Source: Luidia sarsii (Eukaryota; Echinodermata; Asteroidea; Paxillosida; Luidiidae). From it: DNA of 64,000 nt. The position numbers and the translations under genes were made by a program. The stretch lies in contig OX465117.1 in the NCBI GenBank assembly GCA_949987565.1, positions 5,456,621 to 5,520,620 of the forward strand, written 5' to 3'. Of the stretch, positions 9,801 through 21,619 are shown in pieces (position 1 is the first letter of the stretch; each line of letters starts with the position of its first letter). The notes below the pieces were generated by a model, which had not been told where the DNA came from, made no database searches, and saw only the letters and a program-made list of their open reading frames with translations.

Positions 9801-12800
9801 CCTACCTGACAGAGGTTGGTTCTCTTTGCTTGATCATCAAATCATCATACTATGTTCGATTTAAGATTTTTCAAAGCTGATGCATAGGTGTTTTCCAGGT
9901 CTGTTAGCAGGCTAAGTTTTAGCTTTGTCAAGTGAATAATGAATGAGATATTAACGAGCAAAGTGTATTTTTCTTTGCAGTTTCTCTCCGCCGACTGACT
10001 GTTGTGTACTGCTGTATGCATACACAAGCTGCCTACCTGACAGAGGTTGGTTATCTTTGCTTGATCATCAAATCATCATACTATGTTCGATTTAAGATTT
10101 TTCAAAGCTGATGCATAGGTGTTCTCCAGGTCTGTTAGCAGGCTAAGTTTTAGCTTTGTCAAGTGAATAATGAATGAGATATTAACGAGCAAAGTGTATT
10201 TTTCTTTGCAGTTTCTCTCCGCCGACTGACTGTTGTGTACTGCTGTATGCACACACAAGCTGCCTACCTGACAGAGGTTGGTTCTCTTTGCTTGATCATC
10301 AAATCATCATACTGTGTTCGATTTCAGATTTTTCAAAGCTGATGCATAGGTGTTCTCCAGGTCTGTTAGCTGGCTAAGTTTTAGCTTTGTCAAGTGATTA
10401 ATGAATGAGATATTAACGAGCAAAGTGTATTTTTCTTTACAGTTGCTCTCCGCCGTCTGACTGTTGTGTACTGCTGTATGCACACACAAGCTGCCTAGCT
10501 GACAGAGGTTGGTTCTCTTTGCTTGATCATCAAATCATCATACTATGTTCGATTTCAGATTTTTCAAAGCTGATGCATAGGTGTTCTCCAGGTCTGTTAG
10601 CAGGCTAAGTTTTAGCTTTGTCAAGTGAATAATGAATGAACTATTAACGAGCAAAGTGTATTTTTCTTTGCAGTTTCTCCCCGCCGAATGACTGTTGTGT
10701 ACTGCTGTATGCACACACAAGCTGCCTACCTGACAGAGGTTGGTTATCTTTGCTTGATCATCAGATCATCATACTATGTTCGATTTCAGATTTTTCAAAG
10801 CTGATGCATAGGTGTTCTCCAGGTCTGTTAGCAGGCTAAGTTTTAGCTTTGTCAAGTGAATAATGAATGAGATATTAACGAGCAAAGTGTATTTTTCTTT
10901 ACAGTTGCTCTCCGCCGTCTGACTGTTGTGTACTGCTGTATGCACACACAAGCTGCCTAGCTGACAGAGGTTGGTTCTCTTTGCTTGATCATAAAATCAT
11001 CATACTATGTTCGATTTCAGATTTTTCAAAGCTGATGCATAGGTGTTCTCCAGGTCTGTTAGCAGGCTAAGTTTTAGCTTTGTCAAGTGAATAATGAATG
11101 AGATATTAACGAGCAAAGTGTATTTATCTTTGCAGTTTCTTTCCGCCGACTGACTGTTGGGTACTGCTGTATGCACACACAAGCTGCCTACCTGACAGAG
11201 GTTGGTTCTCTTTGCTTGATCATCAAATCATCATACTATGTTCGATTTAAGATTTTTCAAAGCTGATGCATAGGTGTTCTCCAGGTCTGTTAGCAGGCTA
11301 AGTTTTAGCTTTGTCAAGTGAATAATGAATGAGATATTAACGAGCAAAGTGTATTTTTCTTTGCAGTTTCTCTCCGCCGACTGACTGTTGTGTACTGCTG
11401 TATGCACACACAAGCTGCCTACCTGACAGAGGTTGGTTATCTTTGCTTGATCATCAAATCATCATACTATGTTCGATTTAAGATTTTTCAAAGCTGATGC
11501 ATAGGTGTTCTCCAGGTCTGTTAGCAGGCTAAGTTTTAGCTTTGTCAAGTGAATAATGAATGAGATATTAACGAGCAAAGTGTATTTTTCGTTACAGTTG
11601 CTCTCCGCCGTCTGACTGTTGTGTACTGCTGTATGCACACACAAGCTGCCTAGCTGACAGAGGTTGGTTCTCTTTGCTTGATCATCAAATCATCATACTA
11701 TGTTCGATTTAAGATTTTTCAAAGCTGATGCATAGGTGTTCTCCAGGTCTGTTAGCAGGCTAAGTTTTAGCTTTGTCAAGTGAATAATGAATGAGATATT
11801 AACGAGCAAAGTGTATTTTTCTTTGCAGTTTCTCTCCGCCGACTGACTGTTGTGTACTGCTGTATGCACACACAAGCTGCCTACCTGACAGAGGTTGGTT
11901 ATCTTTGCTTGATCATCAAATCATCATACTATGTTCGATTTAAGATTTTTCAAAGCTGATGCATAGGTGTTCTCCAGGTCTGTTAGCAGGCTAAGTTTTA
12001 GCTTTGTCAAGTGAATAATGAATGAGATATTAACGAGCAAAGTGTATTTTTCTTTACAGTTGCTCTCCGCCGTCTGACTGTTGTGTACTGCTGTATGCAC
12101 ACACAAGCTGCCTAGCTGACAGAGGTTGGTTCTCATTGCTTGATCATCAAATCATCATACTATGTTCGATTTCAGATTTTTCAAAGCTGATGCATAGGTG
12201 TTCTCCAGGTCTGTTAGCAGGCTAAGTTTTAGCTTTGTCAAGTGAATAATGAATGAGATATTAACGAGCAAAGTGTATTTTTCTTTGCAGTTTCTCTCCG
12301 CCGTCTGACTGTTGTGTACTGCTGTATGCACACACAAGCTGCCTAGCTGACAGAGGTTGGTTCTCTTTGCTTGATCATCAAATCATCATACTGTGTTCGA
12401 TTTCAGATTTTTCAAAGCTGATATAGGTGTTCTCCAGGTCTGTTAGCTGGCTAAGTTTTAGCTTTGTCAAGTGATTAATTAATGAGATATTAACGAGCAA
12501 AGTGTATTTTTCTTTACAGTTGCTCTCCGCCGTCTGACTGTTGTGTTCAGCTGTATGCACACACAAGCTGCCTAGCTGACAGAGGTTGGTTCTCTTTGCT
12601 TGATCATCAAATCATCATACTATGTTCGATTTCAGATTTTTCAAAGCTGATGCATAGGTGTTCTCCAGGTCTGTTAGCAGGCTAAGTTTTAGCTTTGTCA
12701 AGTGAATAATGAATGAACTATTAACGAGCAAAGTGTATTTTTCTTTGCAGTTTCTCCCCGCCGACTGACTGTTGTGTACTGCTGTATGCACACACAAGCT

Positions 12801-13769
12801 GCCTACCTGACAGAGGTTGGTTATCTTTGCTTGATCATCAGATCATCATACTATGTTCGATTTCAGATTTTTCAAAGCTGATGCAAAGGTGTTCTCCAGG
12901 TCTGTTAGCAGGCTAAGTTTTAGCTTTGTTAAGTGAATAATGAATGAGATATTAACGAGCAAAGTGTATTTTTCTTTGCAGTTTCTTTCCGCCGACTGAC
13001 TGTTGGGTACTGCTGTATGCACACACAAGCTGCCTACCTGACAGAGGTTGGTTCTCTTTGCTTGATCATCAAATCATAATACTGTGTTCGATTTCAGATT
13101 TTTCAAAGCTGATGCATAGGTGTTCTCCAGGTCTGTTAGCTGGCTAAGTTTTAGCTTTGTCAAGTGATTAATGAATGAGATATTAACGAGCAAAGTGTAT
13201 TTTTCTTTACAGTTGCTCTCCGCCGTCTGACTGTTGTGTACTGCTGTATGCACACACAAGCTGCCTAGCTGACAGAGGTTGGTTCTCTTTGCTTGATCAT
13301 CAAATCATCATACTATGTTCGATTTCAGATTTTTCAAAGCTGATGCATAGGTGTTCTCCAGGTCTGTTAGCAGGCTAAGTGTTAGCTTTGTCAAGTGAAT
13401 AATGAATGAGATATTAACGAGCAAAGTGTATTTTTCTTTACAGTTGCTCTCCGCCGTCTGACTGTTGTGTACTGCTGTATGCACACACAAGCTGCCTAGC
13501 TGACAGAGGTTGGTTCTCTTTGCTTGATCATCAAATCATCATACTATGTTCGATTTAAGATTTTTCAAAGCTGATGCATAGGTGTTCTCCAGGTCTGTTA
13601 GCAGGCTAAGTTTTAGCTTTGTCAAGTGAATAATGAATGAGATATTAACGAGCAAAGTGTATTTATCTTTGCAGTTTCTTTCCGCCGACTGACTGTTGGG
13701 TACTGCTGTATGCACACACAAGCTGCCTACCTGACAGAGGTTGGTTCTCTTTGCTTGATCATCAAATCA
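6844..13769. repeat. HOR-A copy 2: 30-monomer, 6,926-bp version
   Basis: This copy starts with the same class order as 149 and returns to the starting class at 13770, giving 6,926 bp (30 x 231 minus 4). It is one monomer longer than copy 1 because its last monomers run 12615, 12846, 13077, 13308, 13539, while copy 1 has 5920, 6151, 6382, 6613. Monomer 13077 carries TCATAATACTG in place of TCATCATACTG, a marker reused at 25772, 31079, 42388, 47695, 49541 and 56465. All diagnostic variants I compared in the first 26 monomers match copy 1. Confidence 0.92.
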
Positions 13770-16700
13770 TCATACTATGTTCGATTTAAGATTTTTCAAA
13801 GCTGATGCATAGGTGTTCTCCAGGTCTGTTAGCAGGCTAAGTTTTAGCTTTGTCAAGTGAATAATGAATGAGATATTAACGAGCAAAGTGTATTTTTCTT
13901 TGCAGTTTCTCTCCGCCGACTGACTGTTGTGTACTGCTGTATGCACACACAAGCTGCCTACCTGACAGAGGTTGGTTATCTTTGCTTGATCATCAAATCA
14001 TCATACTATGTTCGATTTAAGATTTTTCAAAGCTGATGCATAGGTGTTCTCCAGGTCTGTTAGCAGGCTAAGTTTTAGCTTTGTCAAGTGAATAATGAAT
14101 GAGATATTAACGAGCAAAGTGTATTTTTCTTTACAGTTGCTCTCCGCCGTCTGACTGTTGTGTACTGCTGTATGCACACACAAGCTGCCTAGCTGACAGA
14201 GGTTGGTTCTCTTTGCTTGATCATCAAATCATCATACTGTGTTCGATTTCAGATTTTTCAAAGCTGATGCATAGGTGTTCTCCAGGTCTGTTAGCAGGCT
14301 AAGTTTTAGCTTTGTCAAGTGAATAATGAATGAGATATTAACGAGCAAAGTGTATTTTTCTTTACAGTTGCTCTCCGCCGTCTGACTGTTGTGTACTGCT
14401 GTATGCACACACAAGCTGCCTAGCTGACAGAGGTTGGTTCTCTTTGCTTGATCATCAAATCATCATACTATGTTCGATTTAAGATTTTTCAAAGCTGATG
14501 CATAGGTGTTCTCCAGGTCTGTTAGCAGGCTAAGTTTTAGCTTTGTCAAATGAATAATGAATGAGATATTAACGAGCAAAGTGTATTTTTCTTTGCAGTT
14601 TCTCTCCGCCGTCTGACTGTTGTGTACTGCTGTATGCACACACAAGCTGCCTAGCTGACAGAGGTTGGTTCTCTTTGCTTGATCATCAAATCATCATACT
14701 GTGTTCGATTTCAGATTTTTCAAAGCTGATATAGGTGTTCTCCAGGTCTGTTAGCTGGCTAAGTTTTAGCTTTGTCAAGTGATTAATTAATGAGATATTA
14801 ACGAGCAAAGTGTATTTTTCTTTACAGTTGCTCTCCGCCGTCTGACTGTTGTGTTCTGCTGTATGCACACACAAGCTGCCTAGCTGACAGAGGTTGGTTC
14901 TCTTTGCTTGATCATCAAATCATCATACTATGTTCGATTTCAGATTTTTCAAAGCTGATGCATAGGTGTTCTCCAGGTCTGTTAGCAGGCTAAGTTTTAG
15001 CTTTGTCAAGTGAATAATGAATGAACTATTAACGAGCAAAGTGTATTTTTCTTTGCAGTTTCTTTCCGCCGACTGACTGTTGTGTACTGCTGAATGCACA
15101 CACAAGCTGCCTACCTGACAGAGGTTGGTTCTCTTTGCTTGATCATCAAATCATCATACTATGTTCGATTTAAGATTTTTCAAAGCTGATGCATAGGTGT
15201 TCTCCATGTCAGTTAGCAGGCTAAGTTTTAGCTTTGTCAAGTGAATAATGAATGAGATATTAACGAGCAAAGTGTATTTTTCTTTGCAGTTTCTCTCCGC
15301 CGACTGACTGTTGTGTACTGCTGTATACACACACAAGCTGCCTACCTGACAGAGGTTGGTTATCTTTGCTTGATCATCAAATCATCATACTATGTTCGAT
15401 TTCAGATTTTTCAAAGCTGATGCATAGGTGTTCTCCAGGTCTGTTAGCAGGCTAAGTTTTAGCTTTGTCAAGTGAATAATGAATGAGATATTAACGAGCA
15501 AAGTGTATTTTTCTTTACAGTTGCTCTCCGCCGTCTGACTGTTGTGTACTGCTGTATGCACACACAAGCTGCCTACCTGACAGAGGTTGGTTATCTTTGC
15601 TTGATCATCAGATCATCATACTATGTTCGATTTCAGATTTTTCAAAGCTGATGCAAAGGTGTTCTCCAGGTCTGTTAGCAGGCTAAGTTTTAGCTTTGTC
15701 AAGTGAATAATGAATGAGATATTAACGAGCAAAGTGTATTTTTCTTTACAGTTGCTCTCCGCCGTCTGACTGTTGTGTACTGCTGTATGCACACACAAGC
15801 TGCCTAGCTGACAGAGGTTGGTTCTCTTTGCTTGATCATCAAATCATCATACTATGTTCGATTTAAGATTTTTCAAAGCTGATGCATAGGTGTTTTCCAG
15901 GTCTGTTAGCAGGCTAAGTTTTAGCTTTGTCAAGTGAATAATGAATGAGATATTAACGAGCAAAGTGTATTTTTCTTTGCAGTTTCTCTCCGCCGTCTGA
16001 CTGTTGTGTACTGCTGTATGCACACACAAGCTGCCTAGCTGACAGAGGTTGGTTCTCTTTGCTTGATCATCAAATCATCATACTGTGTTCGATTTCAGAT
16101 TTTTCAAAGATGATGCATAGGTGTTCTCCAGGTCTGTTAGCTGGCTAAGTTTTAGCTTTGTCAAGTGATTAATGAATGAGATATTAACGAGCAAAGTGTA
16201 TTTTTCTTTACAGTTGCTCTCCGCCGTCTGACTGTTGTGTACTGCTGTATGCACACACAAGCTGCCTAGCTGACAGAGGTTGGTTCTCTTTGCTTGATCA
16301 TCAAATCATCATACTATGTTCGATTTCAGATTTTTCAAAGCTGATGCATAGGTGTTCTCCAGGTCTGTTAGCAGGCTAAGTTTTAGCTTTGTCAAGTGAA
16401 TAATGAATGAGATATTAACGAGCAAAGTGTATTTTTCTTTACAGTTGCTCTCCGCCGTCTGACTGTTGTGTACTGCTGTATGCACACACAAGCTGCCTAG
16501 CTGACAGAGGTTGGTTCTCTTTGCTTGATCATAAAATCATCATACTATGTTCGATTTCAGATTTTTCAAAGCTGATGCATAGGTGTTCTCCAGGTTAGTT
16601 AGCAGGCTAAGTTTTAGCTTTGTCAAGTGAATAATGAATGAGATATTAACGAGCAAAGTGTATTTTTCTTTACAGTTTCTTTCCGCCTACTGACTGTTGG

Positions 16701-17001
16701 GTACTGCTGTATGCACACACAAGCTGCCTACCTGACAGAGGTTGGTTCTCTTTGCTTGATCATCAAATCATCATACTATGTTCGATTTAAGATTTTTCAA
16801 AGCTGATGCATAGGTGTTTTCCAGGTCTGTTAGCAGGCTAAGTTTTAGCTTTGTCAAGTGAATAATGAATGAGATATTAACGAGCAAAGTGTATTTTTCT
16901 TTGCAGTTTCTCTCCGCCGACTGACTGTTGTGTACTGCTGTATGCATACACAAGCTGCCTACCTGACAGAGGTTGGTTATCTTTGCTTGATCATCAAATC
17001 A
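13770..17001. repeat. HOR-A copy 3, truncated after 14 monomers
   Basis: The class order follows HOR-A from the start of the unit: short monomer at 14694, GCTGAATGC type at 14923, TCCATGTCAG type at 15154, GATGCAAAGG type at 15616, the type with CCGCCTACTG at 16540, and TATGCATACAC type at 16771. The next monomer (17002) is not the one HOR-A calls for, so collinearity stops there. The offset from copy 2 is 6,926 bp throughout. The right part, from about 15656, is included in the 16.6-kb super-unit and so reappears at 32272-33617. Confidence 0.9.
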
Positions 17002-18847
17002 TCATACTATGTTCGATTTAAGATTTTTCAAAGCTGATGCATAGGTGTTCTCCAGGTCTGTTAGCAGGCTAAGTTTTAGCTTTGTCAAGTGAATAATGAA
17101 TGAGATATTAACGAGCAAAGTGTATTTTTCTTTACAGTTGCTCTCCGCCGTCTGACTGTTGTGTACTGCTGTATGCACACACAAGCTGCCTAGCTGACAG
17201 AGGTTGGTTCTCTTTGCTTGATCATCAAATCATCATACTATGTTCGATTTCAGATTTTTCAAAGCTGATGCATAGGTGTTCTCCAGGTCTGTTAGCAGGC
17301 TAAGTTTTAGCTTTGTCAAGTGAATAATGAATGAGATATTAACGAGCAAAGTGTATTTTTCTTTGCAGTTTCTTTCCGCCGACTGACTGTTGGGTACTGC
17401 TGTATGCACACACAAGCTGCCTACCTGACAGAGGTTGGTTCTCTTTGCTTGATCATCAAATCATCATACTATGTTCGATTTAAGATTTTTCAAAGCTGAT
17501 GCATAGGTGTTCTCCAGGTCTGTTAGCAGGCTAAGTTTTAGCTTTGTCAAGTGAATAATGAATGAGATATTAACGAGCAAAGTGTATTTTTCTTTGCAGT
17601 TTCTCTCCGCCGACTGACTGTTGTGTACTGCTGTATGCACACACAAGCTGCCTACCTGACAGAGGTTGGTTATCTTTGCTTGATCATCAAATCATCATAC
17701 TATGTTCGATTTAAGATTTTTCAAAGCTGATGCATAGGTGTTCTCCAGGTCTGTTAGCAGGCTAAGTTTTAGCTTTGTCAAGTGAATAATGAATGAGATA
17801 TTAACGAGCAAAGTGTATTTTTCTTTACAGTTGCTCTCCGCCGTCTGACTGTTGTGTACTGCTGTATGCACACACAAGCTGCCTAGCTGACAGAGGTTGG
17901 TTCTCTTTGCTTGATCATCAAATCATCATACTGTGTTCGATTTCAGATTTTTCAAAGCTGATGCATAGGTGTTCTCCAGGTCTGTTAGCAGGCTAAGTTT
18001 TAGCTTTGTCAAGTGAATAATGAATGAGATATTAACGAGCAAAGTGTATTTTTCTTTACAGTTGCTCTCCGCCGTCTGACTGTTGTGTACTGCTGTATGC
18101 ACACACAAGCTGCCTAGCTGACAGAGGTTGGTTCTCTTTGCTTGATCATCAAATCATCATACTATGTTCGATTTAAGATTTTTCAAAGCTGATGCATAGG
18201 TGTTCTCCAGGTCTGTTAGCAGGCTAAGTTTTAGCTTTGTCAAGTGAATAATGAATGAGATATTAACGAGCAAAGTGTATTTTTCTTTGCAGTTTCTCTC
18301 CGCCGTCTGACTGTTGTGTACTGCTGTATGCACACACAAGCTGCCTAGCTGACAGAGGTTGGTTCTCTTTGCTTGATCATCAAATCATCATACTGTGTTC
18401 GATTTCAGATTTTTCAAAGCTGATACAGGTGTTCTCCAGGTCTGTTAGCTGGCTAAGTTTTAGCTTTGTCAAGTGATTAATTAATGAGATATTAACGAGC
18501 AAAGTGTATTTTTCTTTACAGTTGCTCTCCGCCGTCTGACTGTTGTGTTCTGCTGTATGCACACACAAGCTGCCTAGCTGACAGAGGTTGGTTCTCTTTG
18601 CTTGATCATCAAATCATCATACTATGTTCGATTTCAGATTTTTCAAAGCTGATGCATAGGTGTTCTCCAGGTCTGTTAGCAGGCTAAGTTTTAGCTTTGT
18701 CAAGTGAATAATGAATGAACTATTAACGAGCAAAGTGTATTTTTCTTTGCAGTTTCTCCCCGCCTACTGACTGTTGTGTACTGCTGTATGCACACACAAG
18801 CTGCCTACCTGACAGAGGTTGGTTATCTTTGCTTGATCATCAGATCA

Positions 18848-20233
18848 TCATACTATGTTCGATTTCAGATTTTTCAAAGCTGATGCAAAGGTGTTTTCCA
18901 GGTCTGTTAGCAGGCTAAGTTTTAGCTTTGTCAAGTGAATAATGAATGAGATATTAACGAGCAAAGTGTATTTTTCTTTGCAGTTTCTTTCCGCCGACTG
19001 ACTGTTGGGTACTGCTGTATGCACACACAAGCTGCCTAGCTGACAGAGGTTGGTTCTCTTTGCTTGATCATCAAATCATCATACTATGTTCGATTTCAGA
19101 TTTTTCAAAGCTGATGCATAGGTGTTCTCCAGGTCTGTTAGCAGGCTAAGTTTTAGCTTTGTCAAGTGAATAATGAATGAGATATTAACGAGCAAAGTGT
19201 ATTTTTCTTTACAGTTGCTCTCCGCCGTCTGACTGTTGTGTACTGCTGTATGCACACACAAGCTGCCTAGCTGACAGAGGTTGGTTCTCTTTGCTTGATC
19301 ATAAAATCATCATACTATGTTCGATTTCAGATTTTTCAAAGCTGATGCATAGGTGTTCTCCAGGTCTGTTAGCAGGCTAAGTTTTAGCTTTGTCAAGTGA
19401 ATAATGAATGAGATATTAACGAGCAAAGTGTATTTTTCTTTACAGTTTCTTTCCGCCGACTGACTGTTGGGTACTGCTGTATGCACACACAAGCTGCCTA
19501 CCTGACAGAGGTTGGTTCTCTTTGCTTGATCATCAAATCATCATACTATGTTCGATTTAAGATTTTTCAAAGCTGATGCATAGGTGTTTTCCAGGTCTGT
19601 TAGCAGGCTAAGTTTTAGCTTTGTCAAGTGAATAATGAATGAGATATTAACGAGCAAAGTGTATTTTTCTTTGCAGTTTCTCTCCGCCGACTGACTGTTG
19701 TGTACTGCTGTATGCACGCACAAGCTGCCTACCTGACAGAGGTTGGTTATCTTTGCTTGATCATCAAATCATCATACTATGTTGGATTTAAGATTTTTCA
19801 AAGCTGATGCATAGGTGTTCTCCAGGTCTGTTAGTAGGCTAAGTTTTAGCTTTGTCAAGTGAATAATGAATGAGATATTAACGAGCAAAGTGTATTTTTC
19901 TTTGCAGTTTCTTTCCGCCGACTGACTGTTGGGTACTGCTGTATGCACACACAAGCTGCCTACCTGACAGAGGTTGGTTCTCTTTGCTTGATCATCAAAT
20001 CATCATACTGTGTTCGATTTCAGATTTTTCAAAGCTGATGCATAGGTGTTCTCCAGGTCTGTTAGCAGGCTAAGTTTTAGCTTTGTCAAGTGAATAATGA
20101 ATGAGATATTAACGAGCAAAGTGTATTTTTCTTTACAGTTGCTCTCCGCCGTCTGACTGTTGTGTACTGCTGTATGCACACACAAGCTGCCTAGCTGACA
20201 GAGGTTGGTTCTCTTTGCTTGATCATCAAATCA
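18848..20233. repeat. 1,386-bp hexamer module, first occurrence
   Basis: Six monomers of alternating class, the first, third and fifth having TTTCTTTCC with TGTTGGGTAC and the fourth having GCACGCAC, form a module seen again at 35464-36849, 51387-52772, 58311-59696, 59697-61082 and from 62698 to the window end. The first monomer here carries GATGCAAAGG and GTGTTTTCC, as at 35464, 51387 and 62698. The copies at 58311 and 59697 have GATGCATAGG and GTGTTCTCC instead. Confidence 0.87.
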
Positions 20234-20464
20234 TCATACTATGTTCGATTTCAGATTTTTCAAAGCTGATGCATAGGTGTTCTCCAGGTCTGTTAGCAGG
20301 CTAAGTTTTAGCTTTGTCAAGTGAATAATGAATGAGATATTAACGAGCAAAGTGTATTTTTCTTTGCATTTTCTCTCCGCCGTCTGACTGTTGTGTACTG
20401 CTGTATGCACACACAAGCTGCCTAGCTGACAGAGGTTGGTTCTCTTTGCTTGATCATCAAATCA
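20234..20464. repeat. GCATTTT-class monomer lacking the acceptor-like AG, first of 7
   Basis: A single G-to-T at 20369 changes TTTGCAGTTT to TTTGCATTTT. The same change is found at 23599, 28906, 36985, 40215, 45522 and 52908, at the offsets predicted by the 3,230-, 5,307-, 16,616- and 32,539-bp duplications. All seven therefore descend from one mutation. The copy at 52773 also has GTTTATTTT (52893), which interrupts its minus-strand open frame. Confidence 0.9.
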
Positions 20465-20695
20465 TCATACTATGTTCGATTTCAGATTTTTCAAAGCTGA
20501 TGCATAGGTGTTCTCCAGGTCTGTTAGCAGGCTAAGTTTTAGCTTTGTCAAGTGAATAATGAATGAACTATTAACGAGCAAAGTGTATTTTTCTTTGCAG
20601 TTTCTCCCCGCCGAATGACTGTTGTGTACTGCTGTATGCACACACAAGCTGCCTACCTGACAGAGGTTGGTTATCTTTGCTTGATCATCAGATCA

Positions 20696-20926
20696 TCATA
20701 CTATGTTCGATTTCAGATTTTTCAAAGCTGATGCATAGGTGTTCTCCAGGTCTGTTAGCAGGCTAAGTTTTAGCTTTGTCAAGTGAATAATGAATGAGAT
20801 ATTAACGAGCAAAGTGTATTTTTCTTTGCAGTTTCTCTCCGCCGACTGACTGTTGTGTACTGCTGTATGCACACACAAGCTGCCTACCTGACAGAGGTTG
20901 GTTATCTTTGCTTGATCATCAAATCA
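20696..20926. repeat. Chimeric monomer marking loss of two monomers relative to HOR-A
   Basis: HOR-A reads GAACTATTAAC class (3843), TTACAGTTG class (4074), TTTATCTTTGC class (4305), CCGCCGAC class (4536), TTTTTCGTTAC class (4767). The super-unit reads 20465, 20696, 20927 for the first and last of these with only one monomer between. That monomer begins like 4074 (ATCAGATC, GATTTCAG) and ends like 4536 (GCAGTTTCTCTCC, CCGCCGAC, CCTACCTG). A deletion of exactly 462 bp by in-register exchange explains it. The same chimera occurs at 23926, 29233, 37312, 40542 and 45849. Confidence 0.82.
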
Positions 20927-21619
20927 TCATACTATGTTCGATTTAAGATTTTTCAAAGCTGATGCATAGGTGTTCTCCAGGTCTGTTAGCAGGCTAAGTT
21001 TTAGCTTTGTCAAGTGAATAATGAATGAGATATTAACGAGCAAAGTGTATTTTTCGTTACAGTTGCTCTCCGCCGTCTGACTGTTGTGTACTGCTGTATG
21101 CACACACAAGCTGCCTAGCTGACAGAGGTTGGTTCTCTTTGCTTGATCATCAAATCATCATACTATGTTCGATTTAAGATTTTTCAAAGCTGATGCATAG
21201 GTGTTCTCCAGGTCTGTTAGCAGGCTAAGTTTTAGCTTTGTCAAGTGAATAATGAATGAGATATTAACGAGCAAAGTGTATTTTTCTTTGCAGTTTCTCT
21301 CCGCCGACTGACTGTTGTGTACTGCTGTATGCACACACAAGCTGCCTACCTGACAGAGGTTGGTTATCTTTGCTTGATCATCAAATCATCATACTATGTT
21401 CGATTTAAGATTTTTCAAAGCTGATGCATAGGTGTTCTCCAGGTCTGTTAGCAGGCTAAGTTTTAGCTTTGTCAAGTGAATAATGAATGAGATATTAACG
21501 AGCAAAGTGTATTTTTCTTTACAGTTGCTCTCCGCCGTCTGACTGTTGTGTACTGCTGTATGCACACACAAGCTGCCTAGCTGACAGAGGTTGGTTCTCT
21601 TTGCTTGATCATCAAATCA

